A DNA stretch of 5,937 bases from JBBSUX01 sp038234045 (GCA_038234045.1 JBBSUX010000220.1:1-5937); one strand, 5' to 3'; positions 1 to 5,937 are shown, counted from the stretch's first letter. Numbers and translations: made by a program. Notes: generated by a model from the letters alone, not told the origin.

Positions 1-1988
1 TCGAGGAACGCAAGCAGCTTGTTGTAGAACTCCTGTTGATGGGCTTGCTCGTAAAAACCATGGCCTTCCGTGCGGAAGTACAGGGTTTCCACAGGTACCC
101 CGGCAGCACGCAGGGCCTTTTCCATTTCCTCTGACTGCGCAATCGGCGCGCGCTGGTCCTGGCCGCCTGCTGCCAAAAGCACCGGCACCTTGATCTGGCT
201 GGCGAGCTTTGCTGGTGACACTTTGGCAAGTTCGGAAGGCTCGCCGATCCAATCGTGCATATATGCCTTGCCATACGACATTCCGGAGACATCTCCGCTG
301 CCAAACATCATCGGCAAATCGTAAACACCTACATAACCGACTGCGCACTTGTAGAGTGTTGGCTCCTTCGCTACACCCATCAGCGCGGCATAACCGCCGT
401 AGCTCGCGCCATAAATGCAGATCCGCTGCCCATCAGCAATCCCCTGCGAAATCGCCCAATGCGTGGCATCCGTCACGTCGTCCTGCATTTTTCCACCCCA
501 CTGGCGCTTGCCCGCCCGCTCGTAGGCAAGGCCATGTCCAGACGATCCGCGGAAGTTCACCTGGAGGACTGCATATCCGGCGGCGGCGAGCATTTGCGAC
601 TCGGTATCGAACTGCCAATGGTCGGCTACGAAAAACGGTCCCCCGTGAGGTAAGACCACCATCGGCAGGTCCTTGCCGGCATTCCGTGGAATCGTCAGGT
701 AACCGTACAACGTCATGCCGTCGCGGGCCTTGAAGTTGAAAGGCCTTACCGGTGCCATCTCCTCGGGATCGAACCAGTCACGCCGGCTGAGGAGGTGATC
801 GGCCTTCTTGTTCACCGTGTCAAAAACGTAGAAGTCGCCGGGATTACGATCGCTGCTGACTTCGACCAGTGCGAGCTTGCCATCGGCAGTCTTGGACGTG
901 ATCCCGACGTTATTACCGGGAAATGCCGCTTCCAGGCTGTGATACAGCCGCGCTTCCGACCCATTTGGATCGAAAAATTCCGTCCGCGGCTTGTCCCCCA
1001 TCAGCATCGTGCCGACAGGAGTTCCACTGGATCCGGCGGATAACCCGTAACCGTCAAACCCCGGGATACCAGTATCCATGATCGCCATTCCTGGATTACT
1101 TTCCCCATCGCGAAACACTGATTTTCGCGTACCGTTTGTCGTATCCATTGCGATGATGGCATTTGGCCCCTGCGGCTGTTCAACCGAGATATATGCCAGG
1201 CGATCATCAGCCGAGAAACCTACAGGAAATTCCGCATGGCCATCGGCCTGCTCGTTATTGATCTGTTTCCATTGCGCCGTGGCATCTGCTGTCCGGTAAT
1301 AGAGATGATGTATGTCGTTTGAATCGGTGCCGCTTGCGAAGCGCACTACACCGTGGTGATCAGTTACAAAATCCGCATTGCGAACCGGTGAACTGATTAC
1401 CAATGTGCGTTTGCCAGTTTCCACATCCATTTTCTCGACGCGTGACGTCATCCCATCGAGCGTGCTCACTCCTAGATTCGAATTGAACGGCGTTACCGAA
1501 ATCAGGACATACCGATCATCCTGCGGCAGATCGTCGACGAGAAAGGCGGCCACTAATTCCTGTTTTCTACCTTGGATATGCGATCCCGTAGCCATTTCCT
1601 CGACATCCTGCCCGACCAGGTTGGCCGAGCCGCTACCATCGGCATTGATCGCATACAGGTTGCCGGTCAACTGTGGCGCATCGAGTGCGCCCATCCTGCG
1701 TTCCATGCTGACCACCAATCGCTTGGGACTCACCCACCAGAAGTCGGCGACGTAGTTGTTCTTGCCAAGCCCGAACCCGCCTGTGGGCTTGTTGTCACCG
1801 CGGTGCACGATCAACAGTACGGATTTCCCCTCCTGCGGCACCGTGGCGGCGTAGTAATCGCCATTGGGCGAAAGCTTGATGCCTTCGAATCCGTCGCGCT
1901 TGGTGTAGGGCGTTACGTCCACTACAGCGGCGACGCATTGAAAACAGGCCGCCAATGCCAGCAACCCAGTGAGAATTGGTAATTTCAT
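1..1988 (-). CDS. Secreted S9-family serine peptidase (prolyl oligopeptidase / acylaminoacyl-peptidase type), 3' end cut by window edge
   Basis: The reading frame is open from ATG at 1988 to the left edge: 662 full codons, probably all but a few C-terminal residues. Residues 1-20 form an export signal (Lys2, hydrophobic 3-14); L-A-A-C at 12-15 fits a lipobox, while V-A-A at 19-21 could be a signal peptidase I site. Residues about 25-410 should be the beta-propeller that limits access to the active site. About 440 onward is the alpha/beta-hydrolase (Peptidase_S9) domain. It shows HGGP at 448-451 (oxyanion hole), NFRGSSGHG near 495, nucleophile Ser529 in GASYGG, Asp611 in GGQDQRAP and His643 in EGHGF, so the triad is complete. 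S9 enzymes of this class cleave short peptides in the periplasm or at the cell surface; the exact specificity cannot be read here. AGGGGA at 1993-1998 lies 4 nt before the start. The gene follows rmlD by 27 bp. Family assignment is firm, subfamily is not. Confidence 0.94.
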   Translation of the reverse strand, partial: MKLPILTGLLALAACFQCVAAVVDVTPYTKRDGFEGIKLSPNGDYYAATVPQEGKSVLLIVHRGDNKPTGGFGLGKNNYVADFWWVSPKRLVVSMERRMGALDAPQLTGNLYAINADGSGSANLVGQDVEEMATGSHIQGRKQELVAAFLVDDLPQDDRYVLISVTPFNSNLGVSTLDGMTSRVEKMDVETGKRTLVISSPVRNADFVTDHHGVVRFASGTDSNDIHHLYYRTADATAQWKQINNEQADGHAEFPVGFSADDRLAYISVEQPQGPNAIIAMDTTNGTRKSVFRDGESNPGMAIMDTGIPGFDGYGLSAGSSGTPVGTMLMGDKPRTEFFDPNGSEARLYHSLEAAFPGNNVGITSKTADGKLALVEVSSDRNPGDFYVFDTVNKKADHLLSRRDWFDPEEMAPVRPFNFKARDGMTLYGYLTIPRNAGKDLPMVVLPHGGPFFVADHWQFDTESQMLAAAGYAVLQVNFRGSSGHGLAYERAGKRQWGGKMQDDVTDATHWAISQGIADGQRICIYGASYGGYAALMGVAKEPTLYKCAVGYVGVYDLPMMFGSGDVSGMSYGKAYMHDWIGEPSELAKVSPAKLASQIKVPVLLAAGGQDQRAPIAQSEEMEKALRAAGVPVETLYFRTEGHGFYEQAHQQEFYNKLLAFL

Positions 1989-2011
1989 GCTGTCCCCTGT
2001 TTTGATTCGGC

Positions 2012-2034
2012 ACCGTCACAAGTTGGGTGACAGT
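2012..2034 (-). promoter_or_regulatory. Stem-loop spanning the rmlD stop codon
   Basis: In minus-strand RNA, bases 2034-2027 pair with 2019-2012. This gives an 8-bp stem with one G-U pair (2032/2014) and a 7-base loop. The rmlD stop (2018-2016) sits in the 3' arm. The same repeat read on the plus strand has a C/A mismatch at that pair, so the full stem forms only in the transcript of these genes. No U-tract follows, so it is not a standard intrinsic terminator. Its base lies 13 nt before the Shine-Dalgarno sequence of the peptidase gene. It could stabilise the 3' end of rml mRNA, mark a processing site or damp read-through. It could also be chance. Confidence 0.4.
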
Positions 2035-2918
2035 TCATTTAGTACATCCCCGAGCGCATCGTGCCAGCACGGGAGCGTAATGCCAAACTCTGTTTCGAGC
2101 TGGCAGCACTCGAGTACTGAATATGCAGGCCGCGCAGCGCGAGTCGGATAGTCCGAGGTGCTGATCGGTACGACACCAGGTTTGTGCGGCAACAATCGAC
2201 GGCCGAAGGCCTGCGTCACGATCGCCTCGGCGAACCCGCACCAGCTGGTCTGGCCGCTGGTAGTCAAATGCCACAAACCGGAATGCTTCGGTGACTGTCG
2301 CAGCACTTGCGCCGTGACGTCGGCAATCAATGCTGCCGGAGTTGGTGAACCGATCTGGTCAGCGACGACGCGTAGCTCATCGCGCTCGGAGGCCAGGCGT
2401 AGCATCGTGCGCAGGAAATTCCTGCCGTGGGTCGCGTAAACCCACGCAGTACGAAAGATGAGATGGTGGGTTCCGCTGCCTCGGATGGCAACTTCCCCGG
2501 CAAGTTTGCTGGCGCCATAAACGCCTAGGGGAGAGACCGGATCATCTTCCCGATAGGGGCGTGAGCCAATGCCATCAAAAACATAATCGGTGGAGTAATG
2601 CACCAGTAACGTATCGCGTCGACTGCACGTCTCCGCGATGACGTGCGGCGCTTCGGCATTGGCGCGAAAAGCCGCAGCGGCATCATCTTCGGCCGCATCG
2701 ACGGCGGTATATGCGGCAGCGTTGACGACAACATCGGGCGCCACCCGTTCGATCAAGGCTACCAACGTCTCGGGCGCATTGAAATCGGCCGTCTCGCACG
2801 GGATGCCGTCGGGGAGAATTCCACTACGCGTGGTCACGACCAAGTCGCCAAGCCCGGCAAGGCTTCGACGCAACTCCGTACCGACCTGTCCGTTGCCGCC
2901 GAACAGCAGGAATTTCAT
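2016..2918 (-). CDS. rmlD: dTDP-4-dehydrorhamnose reductase RmlD
   Basis: RmlD performs the last step of dTDP-L-rhamnose synthesis in the cytoplasm: NAD(P)H-dependent reduction of dTDP-4-keto-L-rhamnose. The 300-residue product has the usual family length. It is a short-chain dehydrogenase/reductase of the RmlD type. The nucleotide-binding loop GGNGQVG is at 7-13, NAAAYTAVD at 66-74, STDYVFDG (catalytic Thr110) at 109-116, the Tyr134-Lys138 pair in YGASK, RTAWVY at 156-161 and the sugar-nucleotide-binding RPAYSVLE at 263-270. The ATG at 2918 overlaps the rmlC stop as ATGA, and MKFLLFGGNG is the natural family N-terminus. The frame stays open upstream to a TTG at 3011, but that would add 31 unrelated residues inside rmlC. 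There is no obvious Shine-Dalgarno sequence, so translation probably depends on ribosomes finishing rmlC. Also known as rfbD. Confidence 0.96.
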   Translation of the reverse strand: MKFLLFGGNGQVGTELRRSLAGLGDLVVTTRSGILPDGIPCETADFNAPETLVALIERVAPDVVVNAAAYTAVDAAEDDAAAAFRANAEAPHVIAETCSRRDTLLVHYSTDYVFDGIGSRPYREDDPVSPLGVYGASKLAGEVAIRGSGTHHLIFRTAWVYATHGRNFLRTMLRLASERDELRVVADQIGSPTPAALIADVTAQVLRQSPKHSGLWHLTTSGQTSWCGFAEAIVTQAFGRRLLPHKPGVVPISTSDYPTRAARPAYSVLECCQLETEFGITLPCWHDALGDVLNELSPNL

Positions 2919-3472
2919 GCGCTGAACAGCGGCAGTCGTTCCGCGGGAATACTGGCAAGGAACGGTGCATTTTTGTCCTTGTCCGACAACAACGGCGCAC
3001 TGACCGGCCAATCAATCGCCAGGGCCGCATCATCCCAGCGCAGGCTCGCATCGGCCGTGCGGTCATAGGTCGCGGTACACAGATACGTGAATAGCGCACG
3101 CTCGCTGAGCACGACGAAGCCGTGGGCGAAGCCCTCGGGAATCCAGAAATGTCGCTTGTTCTGCGCACTCAAGACTGCCGCGGTCCAACGCCCGAAATCA
3201 GGCGAATTGCGCCGGATATCGACGGCAACATCCCAGACTTCACCTTCGAGCACGCTGACCAGCTTGCCCTGCGGTCTGGGCCATTGATAATGCAGGCCGC
3301 GCAACACGCCGCGACTAGACGACGAGACATTTCCCTGTACGAAGTCGGTTGGCAACCCGACTTCAGAAAATTTTTCGCGATTGAACGACTCGTAAAAAAA
3401 CCCGCGCTCATCGCCGAATACCTGCGGCTCGAGTACCAGGCATCCGGGCACATCGGTCTGTATCACTTTCAC
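2915..3472 (-). CDS. rmlC: dTDP-4-dehydrorhamnose 3,5-epimerase RmlC (GTG start)
   Basis: RmlC is a cofactor-free cupin enzyme that epimerises C3 and C5 of dTDP-4-keto-6-deoxy-D-glucose, working as a dimer in the cytoplasm. From GTG at 3472 the product is 185 residues (MKVIQTDVPG...), matching the family's usual 180-190. Visible signatures are FGDERGFFYES at 19-29, RGVLRGLHYQ at 54-63 with the catalytic base His61, QGKLVSVLEGEVWDV with Lys70, and WIPEGFAHGF with His117. Tyr130 is the likely general acid, by its 13-residue spacing from His117. The frame extends to an ATG at 3547, but that would add 25 non-homologous residues and overlap rmlA by 62 bp. An in-frame ATG at 3502 has no Shine-Dalgarno sequence. 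GGGA at 3484-3481 supports the GTG. rmlA ends 13 bp upstream, and rmlD begins in the stop codon. Also known as rfbC. Confidence 0.96.
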   Translation of the reverse strand: MKVIQTDVPGCLVLEPQVFGDERGFFYESFNREKFSEVGLPTDFVQGNVSSSSRGVLRGLHYQWPRPQGKLVSVLEGEVWDVAVDIRRNSPDFGRWTAAVLSAQNKRHFWIPEGFAHGFVVLSERALFTYLCTATYDRTADASLRWDDAALAIDWPVSAPLLSDKDKNAPFLASIPAERLPLFSA

Positions 3473-3480
3473 CAGAAATA

Positions 3481-3484
3481 TCCC
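3481..3484 (-). promoter_or_regulatory. Ribosome binding site supporting the rmlC GTG start
   Basis: On the minus strand GGGA lies 8 nt before the GTG at 3472, just after the rmlA stop (3488-3486). It is weak, but it is the only purine-rich site at proper distance from any of the candidate rmlC starts. It favours the GTG that gives the family-like N-terminus MKVIQ. Confidence 0.45.
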
Positions 3485-3485
3485 G

Positions 3486-4388
3486 TCATTCGACCCGCCC
3501 ATGCTCAAGCAGGCTGAGCAGGTAATGACCGTAACCGTTTTTCGCAAGCGGTTTTGCCAGCTCGCGCAACTGCGCGTCGTCGATCCACTGGTTGAAGTAG
3601 GCGATTTCCTCCGGGCAGCACACGCGCAGACCTTGCCGCTTTTCGATCGTCTCTATGAAGGTCGAGGCCTCCAGCAGTGACTCGTGCGTACCGGTATCAA
3701 GCCATGCGTAACCACGACCCAACTTTTCCAGTTGCAGCGTTCCTTGCTCGAGATAACAGCGATTGAGGTCTGTGATCTCCAGCTCGCCACGCGGTGACGG
3801 TTTCAGCGATGCGGCGTAATCACTGGCTTGTCCATCGTAGAAATACAAACCGGTAACCGCGTAATGAGAGCGCGGATGCGCGGGCTTTTCTTCAAGTCCG
3901 ATGACGCGGCCGGTGGTGTCGAACTCGGCCACGCCATAGCGTTCGGGATCGCGTACCCAGTAACCGAAGACAGTCGCGCCACTTTCACGTGCCGAGGCGC
4001 GCTGCAACACTTCGGTCAGGCCGTGACCGTAGAAAATGTTGTCGCCAAGCACGAGGCAACTGGGCTGCCCGGCTAGGAAGTCGCGGCCGATCAGGTATGC
4101 CTGCGCCAAGCCGTCGGGACTGGGCTGTACGGCGTACTCAATGCGCATCCCCCATTTGGAACCATCACCGAGCAGGTGCTTGAACAACGCCTGCTCATGC
4201 GGCGTGTTGATGATGAGGACATCACGGATGCCCGCGAGCATCAGCACGCTCAGCGGGTAATAGATCATCGGCTTGTCGTAGACCGGCAGCAGCTGCTTGC
4301 TGATTGCCTGCGTGATCGGGTACAAGCGCGTGCCCGAACCGCCTGCAAGGATGATGCCTTTGCGCTGTCCTGCCGATGCCGCGCTCAT
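3486..4388 (-). CDS. rmlA: Glucose-1-phosphate thymidylyltransferase RmlA
   Basis: RmlA joins glucose-1-phosphate and dTTP to give dTDP-glucose and pyrophosphate. It is the entry step and, in the family, the one inhibited by dTDP-L-rhamnose. The 300-residue product is a nucleotidyltransferase of the usual length. The signature GGSGTRLYP is at 16-24 with Arg21, SKQLLPVYDKPMIYYP at 30-45 holds the phosphate-contacting lysines, and QPSPDGLAQ is at 88-96. LGDNIFYGHG at 114-123 carries the Mg-binding Asp116, GLEEKP is at 164-169, and WLDTGTHESL near 229 carries the second metal-ligand Asp. The ATG at 4388 overlaps the rmlB stop as ATGA, giving a short lead (MSAASAGQR) before the KGIILAGG strand. 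GGA about 9 nt upstream is a weak ribosome site, so coupling to rmlB is likely. Also known as rfbA; RffH of enterobacterial common antigen has the same activity, but the neighbours point to rhamnose. Confidence 0.97.
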   Translation of the reverse strand: MSAASAGQRKGIILAGGSGTRLYPITQAISKQLLPVYDKPMIYYPLSVLMLAGIRDVLIINTPHEQALFKHLLGDGSKWGMRIEYAVQPSPDGLAQAYLIGRDFLAGQPSCLVLGDNIFYGHGLTEVLQRASARESGATVFGYWVRDPERYGVAEFDTTGRVIGLEEKPAHPRSHYAVTGLYFYDGQASDYAASLKPSPRGELEITDLNRCYLEQGTLQLEKLGRGYAWLDTGTHESLLEASTFIETIEKRQGLRVCCPEEIAYFNQWIDDAQLRELAKPLAKNGYGHYLLSLLEHGRVE

Positions 4389-5455
4389 GCGGCGGCATCC
4401 ATGTTGCTCGTGCCGATGCGTTCGAGCCGGTAGCTGCCGTCAAGGACGCGCCGCACCCACGGCTGATGCTCGAGATACCAGTCGACCGTGTCGGCAATGC
4501 CTTGCTCGAAATCATGCGCCCGTTGCCAGCCGAGTTCGCGTTTGAGCTTTGACGCATCGATCGCGTAGCGGCGGTCATGGCCGGGGCGGTCCGCGACATA
4601 GACGATCTGGCTTGCGCGTGGCTTGCCGTCCGCGCGTGGCCGACGTGCGTCGAGCAGCCTGCAGATCGTGTGCACGACATCGATGTTCTGCATTTCCGCG
4701 TCGCCGCCGACGTTGTAGGTTTCCCCCACACGTCCTCCCTCCAGCACGGCACGGATGGCGGCGCAGTGATCGGTGACATACAACCAGTCACGGACATTTT
4801 TGCCATCGCCATAGATCGGCAGCGGCTCCCCTGCCAGTGCACGGGCGATGATCAGGGGGACAAGTTTTTCCGGGAACTGATACGGACCGTAATTGTTCGA
4901 GCAGTTGGTGGTGAGTACCGGCAACCCATACGTGTGATGGAACGCGCGCACCAGATGATCTGACGCGGCCTTCGAAGCCGAATACGGCGAATTCGGTGCG
5001 AACGGCGTGTCTTCGGTGAATCGACCAGTGTCACCCAGCGAACCGTAGACCTCGTCGGTCGACACGTGCAGGAACCGGAAGGACGCTTTTGCCGGATCCT
5101 GCATGCCGCGCCAGTTATCGCGGACGGCTTCCAGCAGTGACAAGGTGCCAACGACATTCGTCTGCACGAAAGCGGCCGGGCCGTCGATCGATCGGTCGAC
5201 ATGGCTTTCGGCGGCGAAATTGATCACCGCGTCTGGCCGATACGTGGACAGCAACGAGGCAACCAACGCGCGATCGCCGATATCGCCATGCACGAAAACA
5301 TGGCGTTCGTCATCGTCCAGGGAGGCCAGCGTGTCGCGATTGCCAGCGTACGTGAGCGCATCCAGGTTGATGATGCGGATACCGCGCCCGACGGCGTCGA
5401 GCACGAAATTGCCGCCAATAAATCCGGCACCGCCGGTCACCAGCCATGTCTGCAT
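4385..5455 (-). CDS. rmlB: dTDP-glucose 4,6-dehydratase RmlB
   Basis: RmlB is an NAD+-dependent extended short-chain dehydrogenase that turns dTDP-glucose into dTDP-4-keto-6-deoxyglucose in the cytoplasm, the second step toward dTDP-L-rhamnose. The product is 356 residues, typical of the family. The Rossmann motif GGAGFIG is at 8-14, NLDALTYAGN at 30-39, NFAAESHVDRSI at 79-90, and the catalytic Thr133-Asp134-Glu135 trio in STDEVYGS. The Tyr158-xxx-Lys162 pair is in PYSASK, followed by NCSNNYGPYQFPEKL and GDGKNVRDWLYV. These correspond to the Thr/Asp/Glu/Tyr/Lys set of the E. coli enzyme. Translation starts at ATG 5455 because AGGA lies 7 nt upstream and MQTWLVTGG is the family N-terminus. A GTG at 5500 is in frame but would add 15 extra residues. 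It is the first gene of the rml group, 48 bp after ssb. Also known as rfbB. Confidence 0.97.
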   Translation of the reverse strand: MQTWLVTGGAGFIGGNFVLDAVGRGIRIINLDALTYAGNRDTLASLDDDERHVFVHGDIGDRALVASLLSTYRPDAVINFAAESHVDRSIDGPAAFVQTNVVGTLSLLEAVRDNWRGMQDPAKASFRFLHVSTDEVYGSLGDTGRFTEDTPFAPNSPYSASKAASDHLVRAFHHTYGLPVLTTNCSNNYGPYQFPEKLVPLIIARALAGEPLPIYGDGKNVRDWLYVTDHCAAIRAVLEGGRVGETYNVGGDAEMQNIDVVHTICRLLDARRPRADGKPRASQIVYVADRPGHDRRYAIDASKLKRELGWQRAHDFEQGIADTVDWYLEHQPWVRRVLDGSYRLERIGTSNMDAAA

Positions 5456-5462
5456 CTGATCG

Positions 5463-5466
5463 TCCT
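5463..5466 (-). promoter_or_regulatory. Ribosome binding site of rmlB
   Basis: AGGA on the minus strand lies 7 nt before the ATG at 5455. It decides the rmlB start against the upstream in-frame GTG at 5500. It is the clearest Shine-Dalgarno sequence among the four rml genes, as expected for the leading gene of the group. Confidence 0.75.
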
Positions 5467-5502
5467 GTGTCGAATCGTCGAGCCTACGAAGCCTCGTCAC
5501 GC

Positions 5503-5530
5503 ATTAGAACGGAATATCGTCATCCGCAAA
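5503..5530 (-). promoter_or_regulatory. Candidate sigma-70-type promoter for the rml genes
   Basis: TCTAAT at 5508-5503 matches 5 of 6 bases of the -10 consensus and overlaps the ssb stop codon. The best -35 partner, TTTGCG at 5530-5525 with a 16-bp spacer, matches only 3 of 6. Transcription from it would start near 5496 and leave about a 40-nt leader before rmlB. It is a weak call: the -10 may be accidental, since it comes from codons for the conserved SSB tail plus the stop. Confidence 0.22.
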
Positions 5531-5937
5531 ATCGTCCGTCGGGGCAGGACGCTGTGCGGGTGTATCGCGGCGCGGCGATGGCTCGCTGCGTTGCGGACGC
5601 GCACTGCGTGGCGCGCTGTCGGTGCGGGGTTCACCCCGCCCTTCACCACCGCCGCCGAGCATCTGCATGTCATCGGCGAGGATGTCAGTGGTGTAGTGCT
5701 TGACCCCATCCTTTTCGTAGGACCCATATTCCAGGCGACCTTCGATGTAGACCTGGCGGCCTTTCTTCAGGTACTCGGCAGCGACTTCGGCAGTCTTCCC
5801 GAACAGCTTGACGCGATGCCACTCGGTTTTTTCCTGGTAGGCGCCTTCCTTGTCCTTGCGCGAGGTCGTCGTGGCCACGCTCAGGGTGGTGATTGCCATG
5901 CCGCTCTGGGTGTACTTGGTTTCAGGATCGTTGCCGA
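5504..5937 (-). CDS. ssb: Single-stranded DNA-binding protein Ssb, 5' end cut by window edge
   Basis: SSB coats single-stranded DNA as a tetramer during replication, recombination and repair, and recruits partner proteins through its C-terminal tip. The window holds 143 full codons, from GNDPETKYTQSG at the right edge to a TAA at 5506-5504. By comparison with E. coli SSB about 15 N-terminal residues are missing. The OB-fold signatures are TEWHRVKLFGKTAEVAAEYL and QVYIEGRLEYGSY. A Gly/Pro/Arg/Ser linker of roughly 40 residues follows, with eight Arg and no Lys, ending in the acidic tip DDDIPF. Of the three DNA-stacking Trp of E. coli SSB only the EWHRV one is kept; the others fall at Arg/Lys and Tyr positions, which is ordinary variation. 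The ATG at 5899 is internal, because conserved family residues precede it. No terminator is visible before rmlB. Confidence 0.96.
   Translation of the reverse strand, partial: GNDPETKYTQSGMAITTLSVATTTSRKDKEGAYQEKTEWHRVKLFGKTAEVAAEYLKKGRQVYIEGRLEYGSYEKDGVKHYTTDILADDMQMLGGGGEGRGEPRTDSAPRSARPQRSEPSPRRDTPAQRPAPTDDFADDDIPF

Noticed and set aside
209..733. Plus-strand open frame of 174 codons, and others at 255-653 and 1572-1982
   Set aside because: They lie opposite the catalytic domain or propeller of the S9 peptidase, which has full motif support. Their translations show no recognisable domain, so they are antisense shadows of GC-rich codons.
1989..2015. Promoter for the peptidase in the rmlD-peptidase gap
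   Set aside because: TTGTGA at 2021-2016 looks like a -35 box, but no -10-like hexamer occurs at a workable distance.
2643..3068. Plus-strand open frame of 141 codons opposite rmlD/rmlC, and a 131-codon frame at 3122-3517
   Set aside because: The opposite strand carries clearly conserved rmlD and rmlC, and these products show only mirrored composition with no domain signature.
4222..4842. Minus-strand open frame of 206 codons overlapping rmlA and rmlB
   Set aside because: It is out of frame with both enzymes and has a low-complexity Ser/Arg/Ala composition. rmlA and rmlB account for the sequence fully.
5456..5503. Possible terminator between ssb and rmlB (ACGA/TCGT repeats)
   Set aside because: Stems are only 4 bp and no U-tract follows. 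Nothing here resembles an intrinsic terminator.
5504..5899. ssb starting at the ATG at 5899 as a complete 131-residue gene
   Set aside because: The twelve codons upstream, reading GNDPETKYTQSG, are conserved SSB sequence. The true start is beyond the right edge.
1..5937. tRNA, rRNA, CRISPR array, insertion sequence or riboswitch
   Set aside because: Coding sequence fills the window apart from gaps of 48, 13 and 27 bp. I saw no spaced repeats, transposase motifs or structured leader.

Overview
The window is a stretch of ordinary, tightly packed bacterial chromosome. Every supported gene lies on the minus strand, so transcription runs from high to low coordinates. The order is ssb (partial, right edge), rmlB, rmlA, rmlC, rmlD, then a secreted S9-family serine peptidase that runs off the left edge. 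The moderately high GC, the DDDIPF-tailed SSB and the rmlBACD gene order suggest a gammaproteobacterium of the Xanthomonadales/Lysobacterales (Xanthomonas, Dyella, Rhodanobacter and relatives). The RmlA, RmlC and SSB wording resembles Xanthomonas proteins as I remember them. This placement is inference from memory, not from a database search.

Right end (5504-5937): the 3' part of ssb, lacking only about the first 15 residues. Its stop is followed by a 48-bp gap, and then rmlB starts behind a clear Shine-Dalgarno sequence.

Centre (2016-5455): a complete rmlBACD cluster encoding three of the four enzymes' canonical steps after one another. RmlA makes dTDP-glucose from glucose-1-phosphate and dTTP, RmlB dehydrates it to dTDP-4-keto-6-deoxyglucose, RmlC epimerises C3 and C5, and RmlD reduces the product to dTDP-L-rhamnose. 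This is the rhamnose donor for O-antigen, exopolysaccharide or rhamnolipid synthesis. rmlB/rmlA and rmlC/rmlD each overlap by ATGA, and rmlA/rmlC are 13 bp apart, so this is almost certainly one transcription unit. All four enzymes keep the catalytic motifs I can recognise.

Left end (1-1988): a nearly complete S9 (prolyl-oligopeptidase superfamily) peptidase with an export signal, a Ser-Asp-His triad and an HGGP oxyanion motif. It begins only 27 bp after rmlD. A stem-loop without a U-tract straddles the rmlD stop. The peptidase may therefore be co-transcribed with the rml genes or be uncoupled from them at that hairpin. Sampled lines of this gene are clearly poorer in GC than the rml genes.

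I found no mobile element, CRISPR array, RNA gene or convincing new biological system. The only gene-free spaces are the 48-bp, 13-bp and 27-bp gaps between genes. The items most worth a second look are the hairpin and close spacing at the rmlD/peptidase junction, the lower GC of the peptidase gene, and its ambiguous lipoprotein signal.
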